Of a DNA stretch of 64,000 nt, positions 18,757 to 27,768 are shown one piece after another. The DNA lies in the NCBI GenBank assembly GCA_963847735.1, contig CAWKAV010000007.1:18838-82837 (forward strand), written 5' to 3'. Under the pieces are notes generated by a model that was not told the origin of the DNA, searched no databases, and saw only the letters and a list, made by a program, of their open reading frames with translations. How positions within the stretch are numbered: position 1 is the first letter of the stretch; every line of letters starts with the position of its first letter. The position numbers were made by a program, and so were the translations under genes. The DNA is from CAWKAV01 sp963847735. GTDB lineage: Bacteria > Desulfobacterota > Desulfuromonadia > Desulfuromonadales > BM103.

Positions 18757-20124
18757 TCAGCGCTTTTTCTTTTTGTTAACTGTCAATGTGGTGTCCTGCT
18801 CGAGTGCGACGATGAGTTCTTCAAAGCGCCTGGCAAACCCCGGGTTGTTCTTGTTGCTTCCGCCACTGACCAGAATCTGTGCTTCCGATTTGCCGCGCGG
18901 CGTGATGTGAACCCAAAGCCGCCGGTGGGACATGAAAAAGCTGATCGCCAGACCCAGCACCATCAGGCAGAAACCGAAATAGACAGTCATTACGCCGGGG
19001 TCTTTGGTGACGAGCAACAGGGTCGAGTAAAGTTGCCGGTAGGTGAAGGTATATTCTCCATCCTGCTGACGGAGGGTGACGGTCCCCTGGTTGTTGACCC
19101 AGAAATCCGATGACTCTGCTGAGCCCTCAGCACCGAAGCTGATTTTTGCCCGCAGGGCGTTCCCTTCCTCATCGCGCTCCACCTGGGCAATCCGAAAAGT
19201 CTCCGTCGACTCCTTCCAGGGGATGTCCTGTTCCGGAGCAACGCGGAAGGCCTGCTCCGTGAGGGTCCTCTGGTTGCGGATCACCACGAAATACTCATCC
19301 ATCGGGAATCCGTCGCCGACATAAAAGTTGAGCCCCCGGTAACTCAGGGGGTCATTGACAACCACAGACTTGGTGTATGGAGCCTGACGCTCCGGATCAA
19401 TAACGCTCAGGTCGGCCCGGTACTGCTTGATCATGCCGTTTGGGTAGAAGCTCTTCTCGAACCAGTCGCACTGTAGCGCGTACCCGAGCGCAACGGGCTG
19501 CTTGTCCTTGCGCAGGTAGATATTGCTGGTGCTTGTCCCCTCCGGGATGAACACATAGGCTTGAAAACCGAAGAGTGAGCCGATAATGGCACCGACCAGG
19601 ACGATCAAAATACTCAGGTGGACGATGTACACGCCGAGTCTTGTCCAGGCGCCTTTTTGGACAGCATAGAGGGTGGTTCCGTCCCGATTCAGCTGGCGGG
19701 GGTTTTTCCACCCGCTGTTAGCCATGATCAACTTTATCTGTTGAGCGGCAGCACTGACTGTCAGGCCGGTTTCAAGTCGATGGCTTGCAGCCATTGATTC
19801 CAGTTGCCGGACTTCAATGGCGAGATTGTCTGCTTTCATCTGGCGCCAGACGCCTGGCAGGCGTTCGATGCTGCAGACGACCAGGTTGACGGCAAACAGG
19901 CAGAGCAAGGCAACAAACCACCAGGCACTGTACATCTCGGTGAAACCGAGTTGTTCGAACAGGCGGGCCATGCCCTGCCCGTACTCCTCGATATAGTAGG
20001 TGCCCGGTTGTCCCTGTTTGATCAATGTGCCGATGATTGAGGTGACCGCCAGGGTGATCAATGTCGCCAGGGCAAGCTTTACCGAGGCAAAAAAGCGCCA
20101 CACTGTATTTTTTGTTTTAGTCAT
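18757..20124 (-). CDS. resB: ResB-family cytochrome c biogenesis protein (system II)
   Basis: 455 residues. It has three N-terminal-half membrane segments ('LATLITLAVTSIIGTLI', 'WWFVALLCLFAVNLVVCSI', 'YIVHLSILIVLVGAIIGS'), a large periplasmic domain (about 195-385, with 'NDPLSYRGLNFYVGDGF') and a final membrane helix ('VYFGFCLMVLGLAISFFM'): the ResB/Ccs1 layout. ResB works with CcsA/ResC to bring heme across the membrane and attach it to CxxCH cysteines. It lies convergent to the cytochrome locus it presumably serves. No ccsA is visible in the window, so the partner must be encoded elsewhere. It starts 117 bases from the divergent gene at 20242. Confidence 0.9.
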   Translation of the reverse strand: MTKTKNTVWRFFASVKLALATLITLAVTSIIGTLIKQGQPGTYYIEEYGQGMARLFEQLGFTEMYSAWWFVALLCLFAVNLVVCSIERLPGVWRQMKADNLAIEVRQLESMAASHRLETGLTVSAAAQQIKLIMANSGWKNPRQLNRDGTTLYAVQKGAWTRLGVYIVHLSILIVLVGAIIGSLFGFQAYVFIPEGTSTSNIYLRKDKQPVALGYALQCDWFEKSFYPNGMIKQYRADLSVIDPERQAPYTKSVVVNDPLSYRGLNFYVGDGFPMDEYFVVIRNQRTLTEQAFRVAPEQDIPWKESTETFRIAQVERDEEGNALRAKISFGAEGSAESSDFWVNNQGTVTLRQQDGEYTFTYRQLYSTLLLVTKDPGVMTVYFGFCLMVLGLAISFFMSHRRLWVHITPRGKSEAQILVSGGSNKNNPGFARRFEELIVALEQDTTLTVNKKKKR

Positions 20125-20241
20125 GGAATTAATTGAATAATTTGCTTCTGGTCGTTAATATGCGTAATCGTGGTGGTTAAAGCGGGCATTTTTTAATCTT
20201 TTCGCGATCTTCATTCCTACGTCATTTGCAGTCCGGAGTCA

Positions 20242-22195
20242 ATGGTTTTGGACCCAAGCTTTTCCTTAAAAAAGATTTTTCCCTCGATTCTTCTGATTCT
20301 TGTCGTCGGCATTATTGTCTATGTCAATTCTTTCCATGTCCCTTTTGTTCTGGATGACGACTGGACGATTGTCAAGAATCCGATTATCAGGAGCCTGGAC
20401 AACTTCTATGCCAACCCTACTGGATATGAATTCCTGCCGAACCGGTATGTTGCGACCCTGAGCTCTGGCGATCAATTACTCTCTCGGGGGACTCGACGTG
20501 ACCGGCTATCACGCGGTGAATTTGCTTATTCACCTGCTGTCAGCACTTCTCGTTTATGCATTATTGCGCCTTACATTTCACACTCCATACTTTGAGGCAC
20601 AGGTAGAATCAGTTTCAGGTTCAGACTTAAGCTCAACCTCAACCTGGCTCTCCGCTTTTTTTTCGCCGCCCTTTTTTCTCCCCCTGTGCGCCGCGCTGCT
20701 GTTCGTTGTGCACCCTGTGCAGACCCAGGCAGTGACATATATCGTCCAGCGGATGACGTCACTGGCGACTATGTTTTACCTGCTTTCGGTTGTGCTTTAT
20801 GTTGTGGCGAGGCTGAGGTTGGAGCGTAACGCAGAATTCAGAATTCAGAATTCAGAATATGCATCACAACCTCAATCTGTCTCATTCCGGTTTCTTCTGC
20901 CTCTAGCAGGTTCCGTCTTCAGTGCGGTTTTGGCAATGAAGACCAAGGAGATAGCGTTTACGTTGCCTCTCGCCGTTCTCTTGTACGAGGTTTTCTTTTT
21001 CCGCGGGGCCTGGCAGGCGTCTGCTTATCCTGCTGCCGCTTTTGGCGACTCTGCCCATCATCCCGATAACGATTTTCGACTTCGGCGATTTGACAGCGAC
21101 TTGCTGTCGGACCCCGGCAGGCAACTCCCGGTGGGGCAAACCCTCTCAACGCAAGATTATCTCTTGACCCAGTTCCGGGTGATCGTCACCTACCTGCGCC
21201 TGCTGGTCCTTCCGGTCAACCAGAATGTCGATTACGACTACCCGATTTACAACGAGTTCTTTACCCCGCCGGTGTTGTTGTCGTTTCTTCTGCTGGTCGC
21301 CATTTTCGGACTTGCGGTCTACTTGCTCTGGAGAACGGGACACTCCAGGGGGAATCAGGTTAAGGATAAGTCCGGTTCAGAAAGGGACAGCTTAGCCACA
21401 TCGTCCCTAACCACAGCACAACCGGTGTATCACTCTTCTCAACCTTATCTGCGTTTGATCGCCTTTGGCATCATATGGTTTTTCCTGACCCTTTCGGTCG
21501 AGTCGAGCCTTATCCCGCTCGCCGATGTGATTATGGAGCATCGGCTCTACCTGCCATGTTTCGGTGCCGTCACGGTTGTGGCTTCGCTCTTGTGCATTGC
21601 GATATTGAAATTTCCCCGAACGGCCCAAGTCAGGCTTGTCGTTCTGATTGCAGTTTTAATGATCACAGGACTGGGCGCAGCAACTCTGCAGCGCAACCAC
21701 GTCTGGGGGAACGCCATACGGTTGTGGCAGGATGTCGTTGAAAAGTCTCCGGGTAAAGCCAGGCCTTTCAACAATCTAGGTGTTGCACTCGAAGCCGCCG
21801 GAAGGAGACAGGAAGCTATCTTTGCGCAGTCTCGGGCCATAGAAGTCGGCCCCGGGTTTTACAAGGCTTATTACAACCTGGCGGACCTTTATCTGGTCAG
21901 TGATCAGCCTGAGAAGTCTTTGCCTTTGCTCGAGATAGCGATTCGACTCAATCCAACCTTTACAGAGGCTTATGTGGAAGTAGGCGCGGCCTTGATGCGC
22001 AGCGGGCGGTTTCAGGATGTCTCGATTTTCCTCGAACGAAATTTTGATCGTATCAAAGGCAATGCCGAAGCCCATTTTTACCTTGGGGCATCCTATGCCT
22101 TTCAGGGGAGACGGGACGAGGCCCTCCGAGAATTGATGATTATTTCAGAACTGGACCCGGAACTGGCGGCTAACTTGAAGGGGCTATTGCGCTGA
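20242..22195 (+). CDS. TMTC-like membrane glycosyltransferase with C-terminal TPRs (frameshifted)
   Basis: About 650 residues after repair. The N-terminal helix is followed by 'VPFVLDDDWTIVKNP', the acidic first-loop motif of GT-C enzymes of PMT/TMTC type. Further membrane segments include 'FFLPLCAALLFVVHPVQTQA' and 'LIAFGIIWFFLTLSVESSLI'. Three TPR units close the protein (about 510-630: 'ARPFNNLGVALEAAGRRQEA', 'YKAYYNLADLYLVSDQPEKS', 'AEAHFYLGASYAFQGRRDEA'). The frame shifts by +1 near 20464; without the extra T it reads 'VATLSLAINYSLGG'. Heptanucleotide repeats lie inside the ORF at 20616-20647 and 20832-20859 and code for atypical loop residues. It probably transfers a sugar from a polyprenyl donor; acceptor unknown. 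Confidence 0.72.
20616..20647 (+). repeat. Heptanucleotide repeat inside a coding region (CTCAACC type)
   Basis: CTCAACC occurs twice in tandem (20632-20644), with an opposed CAGGTT at 20616-20621 pairing with AACCTG at the other end. It codes for a Ser/Thr-rich loop in the TMTC-like protein. The same heptamer occurs between genes at 47413-47470. Confidence 0.6.
20832..20859 (+). repeat. Heptanucleotide tandem repeat CAGAATT inside a coding region
   Basis: Three exact copies of CAGAATT followed by CAGAATA (28 bases). Seven is not a multiple of three, so gain or loss of one unit would shift the frame of the glycosyltransferase gene that contains it. Confidence 0.85.
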
Positions 22196-22240
22196 TCGGG
22201 TTTCAAGCGGGAGACCGGAAAGAAAAAGGCTTTTGCAGTG

Positions 22241-24787
22241 ATGCATGATTCCAAAGAAAAACAGCATAGCAGAACCAAGGCATGCCTCGTTCTGGCGGGA
22301 TTTCTCCTCTTGTTGGGCTCCTGTGGCCGGGAAGAGAAGGTCGATGCCCAGCCAGGTTTAGTCAGGGACGCTAAGCAACACTCCTTGCAGTATTCTGCAG
22401 GCGACAACGGTTCTATCGAGGGCGCCACGAATCAGACTGTTGAACACGGCGCCGACGGCAGCGAGGTGACCGCGGTGGCGGACACGGGATACCATTTCAC
22501 CTCCTGGAGTGACGGAGCAGCCACTGTCAGCCGCAGTGACCAAGGGATTACAGAGGATCTCGAAGTTTCGGCCAGTTTCTCTTTAAATCAATACACCCTG
22601 ACTTATACGGCCGGGAACAATGGCTCCGTAGATGGCTCACCATCGCAGACTGTCGACCATGGCTCCGACGGTGAAAAAGTCACTGCTATGCCACACGAAA
22701 ATTATCATTTCCTGACCTGGAGTGACGGTGTGAATACTCCGAGTCGCATCGACCAGGCTGTCACGGCAGATCTCGATGTGAAGGCTGATTTCGAAATCGA
22801 CCGTTACACCTTATCCTATCAGGCTGGCAAGAATGGCCGTGTCGATGGTGCGGAACGACAGACCGTCACTCATGGCCAGGACGGCAGCAGGGTCACGGCG
22901 CTCGCGAACGAAGGGTATCATTTTACGGCCTGGAGCGACGGCTTGAAAACTCCGGCACGTACCGACCTTGACGTCACGGCTGGCCTGAATGTGACGGCGG
23001 GCTTCGAAGTCAACCAGTACACCCTGACTTATCAGGCCGGAGATCACGGCACAATCGAGGGAAATATTGACCAGTCTGTCATGCATGGCGAACAGGGTAG
23101 TCAGGTTGTTGCGGTCGCCGAGGAGGGATACCACTTCGTCAGCTGGAGCGACGGCCTCGAAACCCCGCAGCGAATTGACTCCAAAGTTGTGGGTGATCTG
23201 GCGGCCAGGGCGATTTTTGCCATCAACACCTACACTGTTGGCGGCACGGTCAGCGGACTGGTCGAGGGTACGCACCTGGTTCTGCAGAACAAAGCCGGTG
23301 GCGATCTGGACATAACCACGAACGGCGACTTCCGTTTTCCTGACGAGTTGCGCGATGCTGCCGCTTATGAGGTCACGATCAAAAGCCAGCCGGTTTCTCC
23401 CAACCAGACCTGTACCATCGAAGCAGGCCTGGGCAAGATTTCCAGTACAGATGTTGATGACGTCATAGTGTCCTGCGCCATCAATACCTATACGATCGGC
23501 GGGACGGTGGCCGGTCTTGCCGATAAGGACCGGTTCGTCCTGCAGAACAACGCTGGCGACGACCTCACCATCAATGCCAATGGCGCGTTTGCCTTTGCCG
23601 TACCCCTGGAAGATGGCAGCCCCTACGAGATAACGATTGCCAGTCCTCCCGGAAAACCGAACTGGACCTGTGATGTAAGCAACTCAGCGGGAACTCTGTC
23701 CGGCAGCGATGTGACCAATGTCATGGTCAGCTGTTACGTCAAGGCGGTTCTGCAGGCAACCCCTGGCCTGAGGAAAGTCACGCTGGACTGGAATGCCCAT
23801 GATTTCAGAGACGTGACTTTCCAGCTCTGTTTTTCACAGGAAAATCGCCCCGAAACGGAGATCGGTGAATGTCAGGAGATTGCAGGCGGGACTCTTGTGC
23901 AGAAGTTGGACTCTCCCCATACGGTTGACGGTCTGATCGCTGACATTCCTTACTGGTTCCGTCTGGAGGTGCTGCATGCAGACGGGCGGAAGACCTTTTC
24001 GGAGGTTATCGAGACCATGACATTCGGCGGACTCAACGACACCGGAATTGACTGGTGCGCCGACAACCTTGCCAATCGCCAATCCGATGGGACGCGTGAA
24101 GAAATGATACAAAGCTGTCAGGCCCTCTCAGGGACATTCCCGGGGCAGGATGCCCATTTCGGTCGGGATGCATTGGCGCGTGAGCGCAAGCTCCAAAAAA
24201 CCGGACATGGCAATGCCGGATTCGATTTCACGAAGTTATGCCGCAACGGTAAAATCGCCGGTGAGAGAGGGTGTTCGCCCAACCCGTCCCCCGGAGAAGG
24301 TTCCAGGAATTGGGGCTGTACCCGGGACAATGTGACCGGCCTGGTTTGGGAGGTTAAAGACACAAGTGGCCTGCAAGCTTCAGGCAATACCTATAGTTGG
24401 CATAGCCCGGATAAAGGCTTGAACGGCGGCGCTCCCGGGTCGAAAAATGGCGGCCAGTGCGAGGGAGGCGACTGCGATACCCACGCGTTCGTGCAGAAGA
24501 TCAACGAGCAGAAGCTGTGCGGGCGCAGTGACTGGCGACTGCCAACCAGGCAAGAACTGCTTTCCATCGTCGATAACAGCAACTTCAAACCGGCGGTCGA
24601 TACCCGGTTTTTTCCCAATACAGTTCCGGCGTATTACTGGTCGTCTTCACCTTACGCCGACCAGAGCGACTTTGCCTGGCAGGTTTATTTCCTGTACGGT
24701 GAGGCATCACCGGGCGAGAAATCACAGGGCAGGCACCTGCGGCTGGTCAGCGGCAGGACCATGACCTTCGGCCTTGATAATCCGTGA
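22241..24787 (+). CDS. Surface lipoprotein: four B-repeats, two Ig-like repeats and a DUF1566/Lcl domain
   Basis: 848 residues from the ATG at 22241 (GTG 22238 adjoins it). The lipobox is 'LLLLGSC' (Cys 28). Four tandem repeats of about 68 residues (about 47-320) share 'YTLTYQAG', 'NG', 'VTA', 'GYHFTSWSDG' and 'DL.V.A.F', the InlB B-repeat/Flg_new type. Two further repeats of about 85 residues ('TYTVGGTVSGL', 'LVLQNKAGGDL', 'TIEAG') and an fibronectin-like stretch follow. The C-terminus is a DUF1566/Lcl domain ('GLVWEVKD', 'DWRLPTRQELLSIVD', 'YYWSSSPYA', 'LRLVSG'). Such repeats are typical of adhesins or surface proteins. Several N-x-S/T sites are present (for example NNGS, NVT). It is an attractive substrate for the nearby STT3-like enzyme, but unproven. 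Confidence 0.78.
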   Translation: MHDSKEKQHSRTKACLVLAGFLLLLGSCGREEKVDAQPGLVRDAKQHSLQYSAGDNGSIEGATNQTVEHGADGSEVTAVADTGYHFTSWSDGAATVSRSDQGITEDLEVSASFSLNQYTLTYTAGNNGSVDGSPSQTVDHGSDGEKVTAMPHENYHFLTWSDGVNTPSRIDQAVTADLDVKADFEIDRYTLSYQAGKNGRVDGAERQTVTHGQDGSRVTALANEGYHFTAWSDGLKTPARTDLDVTAGLNVTAGFEVNQYTLTYQAGDHGTIEGNIDQSVMHGEQGSQVVAVAEEGYHFVSWSDGLETPQRIDSKVVGDLAARAIFAINTYTVGGTVSGLVEGTHLVLQNKAGGDLDITTNGDFRFPDELRDAAAYEVTIKSQPVSPNQTCTIEAGLGKISSTDVDDVIVSCAINTYTIGGTVAGLADKDRFVLQNNAGDDLTINANGAFAFAVPLEDGSPYEITIASPPGKPNWTCDVSNSAGTLSGSDVTNVMVSCYVKAVLQATPGLRKVTLDWNAHDFRDVTFQLCFSQENRPETEIGECQEIAGGTLVQKLDSPHTVDGLIADIPYWFRLEVLHADGRKTFSEVIETMTFGGLNDTGIDWCADNLANRQSDGTREEMIQSCQALSGTFPGQDAHFGRDALARERKLQKTGHGNAGFDFTKLCRNGKIAGERGCSPNPSPGEGSRNWGCTRDNVTGLVWEVKDTSGLQASGNTYSWHSPDKGLNGGAPGSKNGGQCEGGDCDTHAFVQKINEQKLCGRSDWRLPTRQELLSIVDNSNFKPAVDTRFFPNTVPAYYWSSSPYADQSDFAWQVYFLYGEASPGEKSQGRHLRLVSGRTMTFGLDNP

Positions 24788-24797
24788 TGAATTTGTC

Positions 24798-24860
24798 GGT
24801 TTTGAGTTTTGAGTTTTAGGTCTACGTCTACCCAAAACCTAAAACCCAAAACCCAAAACC
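24798..24860. repeat. Inverted heptanucleotide repeat (TTTTGAG / AAAACCC)
   Basis: Left arm 24798-24821 contains TTTTGAG twice; right arm 24837-24860 contains AAAACCC units. The arms are complementary over 24 positions except two T:G-type differences. It fills the gap between the two Lcl-type genes and could form a hairpin in RNA, so it may also act as a weak terminator or attenuator. Confidence 0.75.
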
Positions 24861-24873
24861 CTTAGGAAACCAG

Positions 24874-25401
24874 ATGCGTCGAGCTTTTCTAATGATGACA
24901 ACCGGCCTGCTCTTGACGGCAGCATTCTGCCCGGCCTCCGCCAGCGCAGCTCAAAAATGCAAAGACACCATCATGGCAACCAGCCCGGAATCCGACTATA
25001 TCCTTCATGGTGATGGCACGGCCACGCAGAAAACAACCGGCCTCATGTGGATACGATGCAGTGTCGGTCAACAGTGGGATGGGTCGGTCTGCAAAGGCAC
25101 GGCAACTACTTTTACATGGGTCGAGGCGCTCAAGGTAGCCGATCTTGAGAACTTTGCCGGCTATGACGACTGGCGGCTGCCAAACAAAAACCAGCTCGAA
25201 TCAATTATCGAGGGCCAATGTGTTGCGACCTCTGTCAATGCCAAAGTCTTCCCGTCGACCCAGGCCGCATTCTACTGGACCTCTTCCCCTTATGCCGGCC
25301 TGGGCACCGGTGTGTGGAGCGTCGATTTCGGGTACGGTGTTGTCACAGCGACTGAAAAAAGCGGCAAACTCCACATCCGGCTGGTCCGGGAAACTGAATG
25401 A
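24874..25401 (+). CDS. Secreted DUF1566/Lcl-domain protein
   Basis: 175 residues with AGGAAAC just before ATG 24874. A signal peptide ends 'SASAAQKC'. Nearly the whole mature protein is one DUF1566/Lcl C-terminal domain: 'TGLMWIRCSVG', 'YDDWRLPNKNQLESIIEG', 'AAFYWTSSPYAG', 'KLHIRLVRE'. The pattern matches the last domain of the lipoprotein just upstream. Lcl of Legionella is a collagen-like adhesin carrying this domain, but the domain is widespread and its own function unclear. Probably a small partner or duplicated relative of the neighbour. Confidence 0.75.
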   Translation: MRRAFLMMTTGLLLTAAFCPASASAAQKCKDTIMATSPESDYILHGDGTATQKTTGLMWIRCSVGQQWDGSVCKGTATTFTWVEALKVADLENFAGYDDWRLPNKNQLESIIEGQCVATSVNAKVFPSTQAAFYWTSSPYAGLGTGVWSVDFGYGVVTATEKSGKLHIRLVRETE

Positions 25402-25485
25402 ATAACGGTTTCTGGCTCGGGTTTTCAAAAGACAGAAAAGTCCTTTCAGGCAAAAGTCAAAAATCATAACGACAGGTTTACCCGG

Positions 25486-27541
25486 ATGAACGAAATGCAG
25501 AAGTTTTCTCCAAACCATCGCGTATTTATCCTGTTGTGCATTAGCATCATCATGGTTTACGGCCTTTCCTTTGGACAGAGACATGCCGACTATCTTTCGT
25601 TCTGGATGAAAAACCGCCAGAATTACGTGGTGGACCATGTCACGCTGATGTCGACCAGCGATGGTTACTACTGGGTCAAAATGGCCAAGGAACTGGACAA
25701 GGGGACGATCGGCAAGCGACAGCCTGAGATCACCAAAGGCTATCCCGACGGGCAAATGCTTGCCATCAACGATACGGCCAGCCTCCTGGCGGAATTGATC
25801 AGCGTGGCCAAAAACTTCACGGGCGGAGATTACTACCGGGCCTCCATCTTTCTCGTCCCGGTCCTGTCCGGGCTGTTTATCTTCCCGTTGTTTTTCTATT
25901 TCAACCGGATTGGTTTTGGCGCCGCAGCGATCTTCGGCGGGCTCTTTGCCACCTTCGGCCATGCATACTACGATCGCAGCATGGCGGGGCGGGTCGATAC
26001 GGACATGCTTAACACCTTCTTCCCGCTGGCGACGGCATGCTTCATCTTGTTCATGAGTCGCGAGAGGAGCCTGCGCGCCAATCTCTGCCTGTCGGCGGGC
26101 GCCGGCCTGACCATGTATCTCTTCACCTGGTGGTATCAACAGGCCAGTTTCATACTGGTTTACCTGCTGGTAATGGCGGCATATCTGGTTATCTGCCGGG
26201 TCAGCTGGAAACATCTGGTGCCTGCCCTGATCGTTTTCCTGGTGGCGACTGGTCCCGAAAATGTGCTGCAGATCCTGGCGTCGCTGCAGACGTTCGTCAA
26301 GGCCTACGTGTCGCCGCCGCCCACGGGAGGGATCGCCTGGCCGAATATCCTGGATACCGTGGCCGAGGCGCAAAAACGCAATCTTGATACAAAGCTTAAG
26401 ATGCTGCTACGGATTCGTGCCCTTTGTTTATGCCGGATTTGTCGGCGTGGCTTACCTTTGCGTCAGACGGTTCAAACAGATGATTCCGATGGCGCCGTTG
26501 ATTGCCCTTGGAATATGGTCCATCGTCGGCCCAAGCCGATTTGTCATGTACATGGCCCCGATTATAGGCGTCGGTACCGGGGTCGTCCTGGAACTCATGG
26601 TCAGGTACGTAGGCGAAAAACTGAAGAAACCGCAATTCATGGTGTCGGTCGTCTCCGTTGTGCTCATGTTCACCCTGTTTTTTTCGACGTCTGCCTACAC
26701 GGGATTCCATACTCATGCCGGGCCGATTATCCCCGCAACGATGGTCCGCGCCCTGCTTGATATCAAGCGTATCGTCCCCGAGCATTCCGCCATGTTTACC
26801 CCATTCTGGGAGTACGGCTATCCGTTGATGGACATCGGAGATTTTGCCACTTTCCATGACGGCAGCCTGCATGGCGGCATTCGAACAACAATGATATCCA
26901 AGTCAACTCTTTCGCATAAACAGGAGGAGATGATATCGCTCCTCTCATACCTTGAAGACTACGGCTTCAATGCTTTGAATGCACGAATCTCAAAGGAAAA
27001 GCTCTCCGCAGACGAACTGGTCGAGCTGGTCTTCAACTACCCGGGCGCGTTCAAAGGGGAGAATGTTTATGTCCTGTACCTGGAGGATATGCTTTGGAAA
27101 CTGCATGGCCTGAGTTATTTCGGGACCTGGAGTTTCAAGGATGGCAAGAGCGCCGAACTGGATTATGTCGAACTGAACTGCTTCTCCATGATTGATAATG
27201 TCATGCGCTGCCGTGATGGTACCATCGATCTCGACCGCGGCTTCATGAATGATGGCTCGGTCGATATCCCATTACGCGCCGCACTGTTTGTCAATGACGG
27301 TTATGTGATTGACCGAAGGGATTATGACAGGGAGGAAGGCTACTACCTGCAGGTTTTGGAGAAGAACGGCAAGGTCTTCCAGATTTTTGTCGCCGACGAA
27401 CAACTGTTCAGAACGAACTTCAACCAGCAGTATCTGCTCGGTTATTATGATCGACGATATTTTGAAGAGGTCTACAACGATTTCCCGGTAGCAAGGGTGC
27501 TCAAGGTCAAAAAAAACGATTCCGGGGCAATAGCTGAATGA
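25486..27541 (+). CDS. STT3/PglB-family oligosaccharyltransferase (frameshifted)
   Basis: About 684 residues after repair, with many membrane helices in the first two thirds and a soluble periplasmic C-domain. Family hallmarks are visible: 'STSDGYYWVKMA' in the first loop, 'YYDRSMAGRVDTDMLNTFFP' (the PglB/STT3 D-x-D region), and 'FWEYGYPLMDIGDF', corresponding to the WWDYG catalytic motif with W-W-D replaced by F-W-E. These enzymes move a lipid-linked oligosaccharide onto Asn of secreted proteins. The frame shifts by +1 around 26404-26410; removing one base gives 'LKMLYGFVPFVYAGF'. The flippase and glycosyltransferases downstream could supply its glycan donor. The altered WWDYG motif leaves some doubt about standard activity. 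Confidence 0.75.
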
Positions 27542-27768
27542 TTGGTCCTCGTCGTGAAGATGCCTGGACTTGCCGAAACAGCAAGGCTCTCTGCCGGTTG
27601 AAAAATTTGCATTTCCCCTGGACTTCAAGTTCTGCGGGCCGGTGTGCCCACACAATCTCGAATCATCCAACCCGGGTTGAGATGTCTCTGCAAGGATTCA
27701 TCCTCCATGACCAACGAACGAATTGACAGGTTCGCGACTCAGTCGGATGACAGGAAAAGCGTAAGTCA

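Noticed and set aside
27538..27726. 62-residue ORF after the oligosaccharyltransferase gene
   Set aside because: No ribosome site, no recognisable pattern, and composition like non-coding DNA; the gap is treated as empty.
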